A stretch of DNA of 5,313 nucleotides from an uncultured Prevotella sp. (GTDB lineage: Bacteria > Bacteroidota > Bacteroidia > Bacteroidales > Bacteroidaceae). Location: contig CAMQBP010000160.1 in NCBI GenBank assembly GCA_946999025.1, positions 1-5,313 of the forward strand. Reading direction: 5' to 3'. A model generated the notes under the pieces. That model did not search any database. It saw only the letters and a program-made list of their open reading frames with translations, and was not told the DNA's origin. Below are positions 1 through 5,313 of the stretch, in pieces (within the stretch, counting starts at the first letter, position 1; each line of letters starts with the position of its first letter). Position numbers and translations under genes: made by a program.

Positions 1-16
1 ATTTGATGGATAGTTG

Positions 17-48
17 CAAATGTAGTTGTTTTCAATGGAATGAACAAA
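17..48 (-). promoter_or_regulatory. Leftward Bacteroidota-type promoter for a gene beyond the left edge
   Basis: Read on the minus strand, TTTG (45-48) is followed by exactly 20 bases and then TACATTTG (17-24). This matches the Bacteroidota primary-sigma pattern of a TTTG-like -33 box, a spacer of about 19-21 bases and a TAnnTTTG -7 box. Transcription would start near position 11-13 and run off the left end. The promoter lies beyond the probable htrA terminator, so it should drive a separate unit whose coding region is not visible here. The match is by eye, without a scored model. Confidence 0.6.
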
Positions 49-125
49 TTTTGTCCCATAAAAATACTTTTCTACTTCCGATTTTGAACAAATGATTGTT
101 GTCCATGGCAAGTATGTGTATAAAG

Positions 126-165
126 AAGAAGAGAATGCATGTGTGGAAACTTGCATTCTCTTCTT
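126..165 (-). terminator. Perfect 14-bp stem-loop, probable htrA terminator
   Basis: Arms 126-139 (AAGAAGAGAATGCA) and 152-165 (TGCATTCTCTTCTT) are perfect complements around a 12-base loop. The hairpin lies about 44 bases past the htrA stop codon. In the leftward transcript the descending arm and the bases after it are pyrimidine- and T-rich (TTCTTCTTTATA), which suits an intrinsic terminator, although there is no long uninterrupted T run. A weaker 6-bp hairpin (172-177 with 184-189, one G-U pair) lies between it and the stop codon. No gene converges from the left, so a bidirectional role has no support. Confidence 0.65.
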
Positions 166-208
166 ATCTAAAGTCTCTTTAGGGAGATTCTTAACTTTGT
201 TTGAAAGC

Positions 209-1666
209 TTATGGATTCACCGTCACAGCAAAGTAGTCTCTCTTGCCTGATGGCCAAATACCCTTGATGTAAAGCACGGGATCTTTACTTGTTGATGCCT
301 TTTTTACGGCAGTTTGCAAGTCCTCTAATGACTTCATTGGCATGTCATTCACTTCCATAATGATGAAACCTTTCGAGATACCGGCCTCTTTTAGTGCCCC
401 ATTGTTAATCTTGATCACTTCCAATCCGTAGCTCGTGCGCATCTGTTGTTTCTGTGCAGAGGTTATTTCTCTGAAGTTTCCTCCAAGCACATCAAGGTCT
501 GCCACCTTGACAATGCTTGTGTTGCCCTGTGCGTTTTTCAGCGTAACGGTCTTGGTGTTCTTTTTCTTGTTGTGCAGATAAGTGATGGTTATCTTCTCAC
601 CAGGGCGCTTGCTGTAGATGATTTCCTGCAACTCGGCCATCTTGTTAATCTTTTTGCCATCCAGATTGGTGATGACGTCGCCTTCTTGCAGGCCAGCTTC
701 AGCACCCGCTCCTTCGCTCTCAACCTTAGCAACATATACGCCAGAGTTGGTTCCCAGATCCACATCCTTGTCCTTATCTTTTTGCATGTTGATGTAGTTC
801 AGTACGTCTTGCCCTTGAATTCCGAGCATTGCACGCTGCACTGTTCCGAATTTCTTGAGGTCGCTCACCACTTTGTTCATGATGCTTGTCGGGATAGCGA
901 ATCCATAACCGGCATACGAACCCGTTTGAGAATACAGCATGGCATTGATGCCTACCAGCTCTCCTTGTGCGTTAACCAGGGCACCACCCGAGTTGCCTGC
1001 GTTGATGGCAGCGTCGGTTTGGATAAAGCTTTCTACACCATTGGCATACAAAGATCTTGCTTTTGCACTGACAATTCCGGCCGTTACCGTGTTGTTTAGT
1101 CCAAATGGGTTGCCCACGGCAATGACCCATTCGCCAATTTTCAGTTTGTCAGAGTCGCCAATGGGAAGGGTAGGAAGTTTGCTTCCCTCAATTTTGATGA
1201 GTGCAAGGTCGGTAGTTTTGTCCGTACCAACCACTCTTGCTGAGAACTCTCTGTTGTCTGTCAATGTGACAGTCAGTTCATCGGCACCCTCAACCACGTG
1301 GTTATTCGTGACGATATATCCATCATCAGAAATCAGCACGCCCGAACCGGTTGCTCTTTTCGGTGGAGTTTGCATTTGTCGCTTTTGTGTTCCACCTTGT
1401 CCTTGTCCGAAGAAATCGAATGGAAAGCCAAAGAAATCAGAGAATGGATTGCTCGGTACCTCAACGGTTCTGGTCTTTGAGTTCTGTACATATTTGATGT
1501 GAACCACTGCCGGCAACGCTTTATCAGCAGCATAAGTTAAGTCTACTGGTTGTCCTGCAGCGGGAACTTGATCGCCAGCTGCGTTCACCTTAATAAACGA
1601 GCCGGCTGAAAAAGCAAGTGCGATGAGGCACATTGCTGTTAGCAAATAGTTAGAATACTTTTTCAT
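209..1666 (-). CDS. htrA: HtrA/DegP-family periplasmic serine protease with two PDZ domains
   Basis: Encodes 485 residues, close to the usual length of DegP/DegQ-type proteases, which degrade and chaperone misfolded proteins in the periplasm. Residues 1 to about 30 form a signal peptide (MKKYSNYLLTAMCLIALAF, with an Ala-rich probable cleavage site near 28-30). The trypsin-like domain spans about 43-275. Its visible catalytic triad is His123 in TNNHVVEGAD, Asp153 in TTDLALIK and Ser226 in GNSGGAL. A Phe/Gly/Gln-rich stretch at about 74-93 (FSDFFGFPFDFFGQGQ) matches the place of the LA loop in DegP. The first PDZ domain spans about 278-378, beginning RAMLGI and containing GLQEGDVITNLDG. A second, more diverged one spans about 388-483. 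Two PDZ domains favour DegP/DegQ over DegS. The ATG at 1664-1666 fits because the signal peptide follows at once; there is no Shine-Dalgarno sequence (leader ATTAAATCATATTTAA). The gene appears monocistronic, with its own promoter and terminator. The family is certain; the choice between degP and degQ is open. Confidence 0.97.
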   Translation of the reverse strand: MKKYSNYLLTAMCLIALAFSAGSFIKVNAAGDQVPAAGQPVDLTYAADKALPAVVHIKYVQNSKTRTVEVPSNPFSDFFGFPFDFFGQGQGGTQKRQMQTPPKRATGSGVLISDDGYIVTNNHVVEGADELTVTLTDNREFSARVVGTDKTTDLALIKIEGSKLPTLPIGDSDKLKIGEWVIAVGNPFGLNNTVTAGIVSAKARSLYANGVESFIQTDAAINAGNSGGALVNAQGELVGINAMLYSQTGSYAGYGFAIPTSIMNKVVSDLKKFGTVQRAMLGIQGQDVLNYINMQKDKDKDVDLGTNSGVYVAKVESEGAGAEAGLQEGDVITNLDGKKINKMAELQEIIYSKRPGEKITITYLHNKKKNTKTVTLKNAQGNTSIVKVADLDVLGGNFREITSAQKQQMRTSYGLEVIKINNGALKEAGISKGFIIMEVNDMPMKSLEDLQTAVKKASTSKDPVLYIKGIWPSGKRDYFAVTVNP

Positions 1667-2071
1667 TTAAATATGATTTAATAGTTCTTTATTTCTTTCA
1701 TTGAGAATGTTCTGGCTGATAGATGGCAAGCAACATTCTACCATTTGTTTATAACTGATGCAAATTTAAGCGCAAAAAACGTTAAACTGCCATTTTGTCT
1801 AATATCTTTATTCCAATTTAACAATTAGATTTAACACATTAACGGCTCTTAAGTCATTGTCGTGCGTTTTTACAAATATTGAAGATTGAGGATCCTTTAT
1901 TTTTCCATCATCCCCAAAGAATTAAGTTCTTCCTCCAGTTCAATTGATGACCTTACTACACGATTTTACGCATGTAAATAATCGATAACTTTCTATGTGC
2001 TTTCTCTTTGCAATTCGATGCCATAGAAGTAAAAACTTTTTGTTTCCACTCTTCATCTCTTTATTTTTTAC
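1667..2071. other. Divergent intergenic region between htrA and rnpB
   Basis: About 400 bases with no credible gene. It holds the htrA promoter on the left; the rnpB -7 box lies just past its right end. It is AT-rich, especially at 1740-1850. Short open frames on both strands near the right end run on into the RNase P RNA and look like neither each other nor any family I know. I see no tRNA, riboswitch or sizeable repeat. A weak 6-bp inverted pair, TCTAAT (1798-1803) and ATTAGA (1824-1829), is the only other symmetry noticed. Confidence 0.7.
1761..1768 (-). promoter_or_regulatory. Probable htrA promoter (-7 box)
   Basis: On the minus strand this reads TAAATTTG, a full match to the Bacteroidota TAnnTTTG -7 box. 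Transcription would begin near 1755-1757, giving a leader of about 90 bases before the htrA start. No good TTTG-like -33 box lies 19-23 bases upstream; that place is occupied by GACAAAATGGCAG (1787-1799, minus strand). The weak -33 could mean activator dependence, but that is inference. Confidence 0.45.
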
Positions 2072-2079
2072 TATCTTTG
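2072..2079 (+). promoter_or_regulatory. Probable rnpB promoter (-7 box)
   Basis: TATCTTTG fits TAnnTTTG in full and ends six bases before the predicted 5' end of the RNase P RNA (2085), the spacing expected for a -7 element. The -33 region (about 2048-2054) lacks a clear TTG. The nearest TTTG, at 2039-2042, is about 29 bases upstream, which is too far. The call rests on the -7 match and the position of the RNA. Confidence 0.6.
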
Positions 2080-2084
2080 CGCTC

Positions 2085-2454
2085 ATAAGTAAGTGTTCCG
2101 GCTCTGCCGCTGGTATCTTTTGGATACGAGAGGAAAGTCCGGGCAACACAGGACGCTCCACTTCTGAAACTAGAAGCTATTGGTGACAGTAGGTGTCGGT
2201 AGAAGAGAATAACCGCCCGTAAGGGTAAGGGTGAGAAGGTGGTGTAAGAGACCACCAGCTGATGGGTGATCATCAGGCTGTGCCATCTGGAGGTTGCAAG
2301 TTCGCGTATACCATTGTTTGAAGGTTGTCCGCCTAAACGTTCGCGTACAATGGAGGGTAGAATGCTAGAGTTGGAGGGCGACTTCCAAAGTAGATAAATG
2401 GCAGAGCGCCAACATTGTTGGTTACAGAACCCGGCTTATAGGGACACTTCTTAT
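2085..2454 (+). ncRNA. rnpB: RNase P RNA (bacterial type A)
   Basis: Catalytic RNA of ribonuclease P, which with the RnpA protein removes 5' leaders from precursor tRNAs. The conserved core is plain. GAGGAAAGTCCGGGC (2130-2144) is the 5' strand of the P4 region. GGTAAGGGTGA (2224-2234) is followed by the hairpin GGTGGT/ACCACC around GTAAGAG (2238-2256). TAGATAAATG (2391-2400) and ACAGAACCCGGCTTATAG (2424-2441) form the 3' conserved block. The P3 hairpin is GTATC/GATAC at 2113-2127, and CCAAC/GTTGG at 2409-2421 forms another near the 3' end. P1 pairs 2091-2099 with 2441-2449 (nine pairs, one G-U). It extends by ATAAG (2085-2089) with CTTAT (2450-2454), leaving T2090 bulged. A T-run (2454-2458) follows. 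Exact mature ends are inferred from this pairing; about 360-370 nt is a normal size. Confidence 0.96.
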
Positions 2455-2522
2455 TTTTATGAAATCAAATAGCATCACTAAGGCAAGACATCAGTGCTTT
2501 GCTTTGTAATGAAGTACAACCT

Positions 2523-3884
2523 ATGAACAAGTATATACAGCAAGTTCAGCGCTTCCTGACGGTAGATATCTGGCGCATTACCCCCAAAGACGTGTCGCCT
2601 TTGCAATATCTGCTCATTAGCATCGTCAAAAAATTATCATTGGCTGTCAAGTTCTTCTTCACGAAGGGAACCAGCGATTTAGCTGCCGCACTGACTTATT
2701 CCACATTGTTGGCCCTTGTTCCCATTTGTGCAGTGGTGTTTGCGGTGGCGCGAGGGTTTGGCTTTTCTAAGTACATCGAAGAGTGGTTCCGCAATGCCTT
2801 GTCAGGGCAGTCACAAGCGGCTGAAATTATTATTGGCTTCGTCAATTCGTATTTAGTGCACACACAGAGTGGCGTCATCCTTGGCGTTGGCTTACTCTTT
2901 ATGTTGTGGACGGTGCTTCGTTTGACACGTTCCATAGAACAAACCTTCAACAATATTTGGCAGGTTAAGCACGAACGCACGCTGTTTCGCACCGTTACCG
3001 ACTATCTTGCGATGGTCTTCTTGATGCCCATCTTGATTGTTTTGATTTCTGGTATCTCCATCTTCATGACCGCATTCGTCGACCGTGCACAAGGCTATAT
3101 GCTGCTCGCACCCATGTTGCAGATAGGGTTGAAGGTGATGCCTTTTATCATCATGTCATGCGTGTTCATCGGCTTGTACGTCTTTATGCCCAACACCAAG
3201 GTCAAAATTACCGCAGCCATCGTGCCTGGCATCCTCGCCGGCGTGGCCATGCAGGTACTTCAGTTGTTCTATATCCATGGCCAGATGCTGCTGTCCAGTT
3301 ACAATGCCATTTACGGATCGTTTGCCGCACTGCCATTGTTCATGCTCTGGGTGCAGATTTCGTGGACCATTTGTTTGTTTGGCGCGCAACTGTGCTACAC
3401 CAATCAGAACTTGGAAGAGTTTGCTTTCCTGGCCAATCCAGAGGAAATCAGTCATCGTTATCGACTTTTGATGAGTGCTGTGCTGCTCAGCAAGATATGC
3501 AACCGATTCGCTGAGGGGAAGAAACCCTATACCGCTCTTGAATTAAAACTGGAAACAAACATTCCGATTCGCGTCACCAACGACCTGCTGTACAATTTGA
3601 CGGAGGTGAAACTCATCAATTCGAGCGTATGCCATGAAGATCATGATGGCGACTTGATTTACCAGCCCGCACAGTCGTTGGACCACATCACGGTGGGCGA
3701 CATGGTCGATAGATTGGAAGCATTGGGGCGGTGGGACATGCAACTTGATTTGCACGAGCAACTTACTTCAACGGATTGGAAGCATCTGTTCGACTTGCGC
3801 AAGACCTATTTGGATCAGCTGCGGGATGTTCCAATCAGGGCGTTGTTTCCTCAAGAAGCCATCCAAACAGATAATAAAGAGTAA
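2523..3884 (+). CDS. YihY/BrkB-family inner membrane protein with C-terminal winged-helix-like tail
   Basis: Encodes 453 residues of the YihY/UPF0761 family, integral inner membrane proteins of unsettled function. The E. coli member was once called ribonuclease BN in error, so no RNase role should be read into it. About six membrane segments are visible: 57-78, 114-133, 161-184, 203-222, 230-250 and 264-290. Family hallmarks are AAALTYSTLLALVP (54-67), FNNIW (142-146) and SYNAIYGSFAALPLFMLW (259-276). After the last helix a soluble tail of about 160 residues follows. Residues 311-366 (SAVLLSKICNRFAEG..., then ALELKLETNIP and NDLLYNLTEVKLI) have the rhythm of a winged helix-turn-helix. The first ATG, at 2523, is preferred; an in-frame TTG at 2499 would add eight residues of no family character. 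No Shine-Dalgarno sequence is seen. The gene begins 68 bases after rnpB with no recognisable promoter between them, so it may share that transcript. Family certain, function unknown. Confidence 0.93.
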   Translation: MNKYIQQVQRFLTVDIWRITPKDVSPLQYLLISIVKKLSLAVKFFFTKGTSDLAAALTYSTLLALVPICAVVFAVARGFGFSKYIEEWFRNALSGQSQAAEIIIGFVNSYLVHTQSGVILGVGLLFMLWTVLRLTRSIEQTFNNIWQVKHERTLFRTVTDYLAMVFLMPILIVLISGISIFMTAFVDRAQGYMLLAPMLQIGLKVMPFIIMSCVFIGLYVFMPNTKVKITAAIVPGILAGVAMQVLQLFYIHGQMLLSSYNAIYGSFAALPLFMLWVQISWTICLFGAQLCYTNQNLEEFAFLANPEEISHRYRLLMSAVLLSKICNRFAEGKKPYTALELKLETNIPIRVTNDLLYNLTEVKLINSSVCHEDHDGDLIYQPAQSLDHITVGDMVDRLEALGRWDMQLDLHEQLTSTDWKHLFDLRKTYLDQLRDVPIRALFPQEAIQTDNKE

Positions 3885-3900
3885 AAATACTCGTTATCTG
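3868..3900 (+). terminator. Stem-loop spanning the yihY-type gene's stop codon, possible weak terminator
   Basis: CAGATAA (3868-3874) pairs with TTATCTG (3894-3900), and GAGTA (3879-3883) with TACTC (3888-3892), around an AAAA loop. The unpaired internal bases are TAAA on the left and G on the right. The stop codon TAA (3882-3884) lies at the inner stem-loop junction. The stem is AT-rich and no T run follows it (ATTAGGTATT), so intrinsic termination is doubtful. A role in 3'-end stability is equally possible. Confidence 0.35.
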
Positions 3901-3920
3901 ATTAGGTATTGGTATCTTAC

Positions 3921-3955
3921 TTGTAAATTATAAACCAAATGATTGTCTATTTTTG
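3921..3955 (+). promoter_or_regulatory. Probable promoter of the DUF1232 gene
   Basis: TATTTTTG (3948-3955) is a full TAnnTTTG -7 match. A TTG at 3921-3923 could be the -33 element, but its 24-base spacer is longer than the usual 19-21. Transcription would begin near 3960, leaving a leader of about 33 bases that includes the ribosome binding site. Confidence 0.45.
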
Positions 3956-3992
3956 ACAGTTTCATTATTAAAAAAGTAGAAAGGATAAACGT

Positions 3993-4406
3993 ATGGATAT
4001 GAATTTGCCAGATTTCATGAAATATAAAGATAAGTTCTCTAACTCTGGTTTTGTGGAGAAAATATCACGCATTGCGAAGCGTGCGGGTGCAAAGCTTGTC
4101 TATGCTGCACTCATTCTTTATTACACTTTAGAGAACGATAAGGTGTCGGTTAGGGATAAAGCCATCATCATTGGAGCGTTGGGTTATCTCATCAGTCCGC
4201 TTGATGTTGTGCCCGATGCCATTCCTATTGCAGGTCTCAGTGACGACTTGGCGGTATTGATTTACGTACTCCATAAGGTTTGGGGGGATGTGTCTGACGA
4301 GGTTAAGCAAAAGGCCAAGGCAAAAATGAGTCAGTGGTTCGACCTTGATGAGATTACCTCTGCCGACGATATTTTTACAGAACGGCCCGAAGACACGCCT
4401 GTTTAG
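3993..4406 (+). CDS. DUF1232 (YkvA-like) small membrane-associated protein
   Basis: Encodes 137 residues. The DUF1232 signature lies at about 54-92: IIIGALGYLISPLDVVPDAI followed by PIAGLSDDLAVL, with conserved Asp71, Pro74, Asp75, Pro78, Gly81, Asp84 and Asp85. An earlier hydrophobic stretch, LVYAALILYYTL (35-46), may also contact the membrane. The tail from about 100 is charged and acidic at the end. The family is widespread and its biochemical role is not established. The start at 3993 has a purine-rich binding site AGAAAGGA (3978-3985) seven bases upstream, unusually good for this window. A second ATG at 3999 would shorten the protein by two residues and cannot be excluded. The gene lies 108 bases past the YihY-type gene on the same strand and probably has its own promoter, so an operon is possible but not shown. 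No clear terminator follows; only an 8-base palindrome CTGTACAG (4411-4418) lies after the stop. Confidence 0.9.
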   Translation: MDMNLPDFMKYKDKFSNSGFVEKISRIAKRAGAKLVYAALILYYTLENDKVSVRDKAIIIGALGYLISPLDVVPDAIPIAGLSDDLAVLIYVLHKVWGDVSDEVKQKAKAKMSQWFDLDEITSADDIFTERPEDTPV

Positions 4407-5220
4407 AAACCTGTACAGCTTTTAGATACATTAAAAATCAGTAGGACAGGAGTTCACTTTGAGGTGCTAAAAAATCATTGATGGAATCCAAAAACTTGAA
4501 AGAAGTAAGTCTATTTTTGGTTCGTGTCATATAGCCGCTTTTCATTTCACCGTGTTACACCTTTTTTACTGTCACGCATGCAAACGTGTATACAGACTGA
4601 ATGCGTGGCCCGTGTATAATGAATTTTCTTGACAACCAACTTCTCTGTGCTTGACGTATTTGCAAGTAGCTATGCATATTGTCGCAAATAAGCCAAATAT
4701 AAGCAGATTTCGTATATACTTGTAATACAGTTTGTTACACGAATATCGTACGGTTTCGTCCATCTTTTTCATCATCTTTCACGCCAAAAGCATTGCTTTA
4801 GGGCTTCAATATGCATGCTTTTGTGAGGCAATCACATGTTTATAGACAGACAAAGTGATGCTTGTAGTGGAATAAAAGCATTGCTTTTCCCTTTCAACAC
4901 CCAATTTTTTCCTACCAAATCTCAATTCTTTGCTTCCTCATTGCCTATCGTTTTTTGCTAGAATGAAAGTTTTCATGGGTCGTTTTAAGGGTAAAAAACG
5001 GTTAAAAAACAGTACATTTCTTGGGCCTTGTGGCCCATGATACATCCTCGTTTTCGTGTGGTTATCAGGGACAAGATTATCGTTTTACTCAACTATTTAT
5101 GGTATCAGTCCAAGTACAAACAGTCGTTGTGCTTATTTTTACGAAGGGAAAAGGAAAGAGGGTAGAAGCATTCGGGCAAGATAAAAGAAGATGTGTAATT
5201 TGTATTTTTTTCACATTGTT
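4407..5220. other. Long intergenic region without a convincing gene
   Basis: About 810 bases separate the DUF1232 gene from the promoter of the right-edge gene. Contents seen: a stray promoter-like TATTTTTG (4512-4519); an inverted repeat with arms 4571-4579 and 4601-4609; a doubtful 67-residue minus-strand frame (4572-4775) with one possible membrane helix; two copies of a short palindrome (4786-4800 and 4874-4888); TGTGA/TCACA around five bases (4822-4836); near-repeats GGTAAAAAAC (4990-4999) and GGTTAAAAAAC (5000-5010); and a GC-rich hairpin TGGGCC/GGCCCA (5022-5037). I recognise no tRNA, structured RNA family, riboswitch or insertion-sequence remnant. A rightward open frame at 5021-5272 starts at TTG, overlaps the downstream promoter and resembles nothing known. 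Confidence 0.65.
4786..4888. repeat. Pair of direct copies of a short palindrome, AAAAGCATTGCTTT
   Basis: The 14 bases AAAAGCATTGCTTT occur at 4786-4799 and again at 4874-4887, 88 bases apart in the same orientation. The second copy with its next base (4874-4888) is a perfect inverted repeat, AAAAGC/GCTTTT around ATT; the first has one mismatch at the outer base. They could be dispersed intergenic repeats, weak hairpins or a protein-binding site. The sequence alone does not decide. Confidence 0.55.
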
Positions 5221-5224
5221 ATTG

Positions 5225-5255
5225 TTGCATCATTCTTTTATTTTCTGTATCTTTG
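5225..5255 (+). promoter_or_regulatory. Promoter of the right-edge gene
   Basis: TTG (5225-5227), a 20-base spacer and TATCTTTG (5248-5255) together match the Bacteroidota primary-sigma promoter well. Transcription would start near 5260, giving a short leader of about 25 bases before the ATG at 5285. A second TTG at 5222-5224 would give a 23-base spacer and is less likely. Confidence 0.65.
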
Positions 5256-5284
5256 TCATATCAACATTATAGAATACTAAGATT

Positions 5285-5313
5285 ATGACAAAAAGAAACG
5301 AAATTTACAAATG
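5285..5313 (+). CDS. Start of a gene cut by the window edge, possibly desulfoferrodoxin (superoxide reductase)
   Basis: Only 29 bases are present: MTKRNEIYK followed by TG, which may complete as Cys, Trp or stop. The ATG sits about 25 bases after the predicted transcription start of a strong promoter, so a real gene start is likely. There is no clear Shine-Dalgarno sequence (leader AATACTAAGATT). Desulfoferrodoxins, which reduce superoxide in anaerobes, commonly begin with a few residues, then E(I/V)YKC and a CxxC-type iron site. The visible EIYK plus TG- fits that pattern and this lifestyle. With nine full residues this is a guess from pattern; the start is far surer than the product name. 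Confidence 0.5.

Noticed and set aside
446..1502. Long plus-strand open frames opposite htrA
   Set aside because: They are antisense to a certain protease gene, have no membrane, signal or family features, and lack suitable starts and promoters. They are by-products of the codon use of htrA.
1770..1787. A sigma-54 promoter upstream of htrA (TGGCA ... TTGC on the minus strand)
   Set aside because: The GG and GC elements are about 18 bases apart instead of the required 12, so the geometry excludes it.
2061..2273. A 70-codon minus-strand frame with a short YidD-like look (FYRHLLSPIASSFRSGASC)
   Set aside because: It lies antisense to the conserved 5' half of the RNase P RNA, whose sequence is fixed by RNA structure. 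The resemblance is partial and the rest of the YidD pattern is absent.
2085..3884. An RNA-processing gene pair (RNase P RNA beside 'ribonuclease BN')
   Set aside because: The ribonuclease BN label for YihY proteins was a historical misassignment; the true enzyme is the RNase Z family protein. Adjacency alone does not make a functional pair.
4822..4836. CRP-like site TGTGA-N5-TCACA
   Set aside because: The classic site has a six-base spacer and this one has five. It lies about 400 bases from the nearest gene start and has no associated promoter, so chance is more likely.
5021..5272. An 83-codon plus-strand frame starting at TTG
   Set aside because: It runs through a well-matched promoter for the next gene, begins within a hairpin, lacks a ribosome binding site, and has a Phe/Leu-rich end that simply reflects T-rich DNA.

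Overview
This window looks like an ordinary chromosomal stretch from a member of the Bacteroidota, most likely Bacteroidales and perhaps Prevotella-like. Four lines point there. Promoter-like TAnnTTTG boxes, the -7 element used by the Bacteroidota primary sigma factor, sit at plausible distances upstream of most transcription units. Several start codons have AT-rich leaders with no Shine-Dalgarno sequence. Base composition is moderate to AT-rich with long AT-rich spacers. The protein families are the versions usual in that phylum. Genus is inference only.

Layout, left to right. Positions 1-125 hold a near-consensus promoter pointing left, out of the window, so another leftward gene begins just beyond the left edge. 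A perfect 14-bp stem-loop (126-165) follows as the probable terminator of a leftward htrA/degP-type periplasmic serine protease gene (209-1666, minus strand). A divergent intergenic region of about 420 bp carries a leftward promoter for htrA and a rightward promoter for rnpB, the RNase P RNA (about 2085-2454). Close behind is a YihY/BrkB-family membrane protein gene (2523-3884) whose C-terminal tail resembles a winged helix. Next is a small DUF1232 (YkvA-like) protein gene (3993-4406) with its own promoter-like box and ribosome binding site.

Positions 4407-5284 hold no convincing gene. They contain two copies of a short palindromic repeat, several small hairpins, a doubtful 67-residue reading frame on the minus strand, and at the right end a well-formed promoter. 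That promoter serves a gene of which only the first 29 bases are present; its first residues (MTKRNEIYK, then TG-) suggest desulfoferrodoxin (superoxide reductase), but this is tentative.

The genes do not form an evident pathway. HtrA handles envelope protein quality control, RNase P matures tRNA 5' ends, and YihY and DUF1232 proteins are membrane-associated proteins of poorly defined function. I found no mobile element, CRISPR array, tRNA, toxin-antitoxin pair or defence gene, and no sign of a new multi-gene system. The points most worth a second look are the YihY C-terminal domain, the apparent lack of a separate promoter between rnpB and yihY, and the palindromic repeats in the right-hand spacer.
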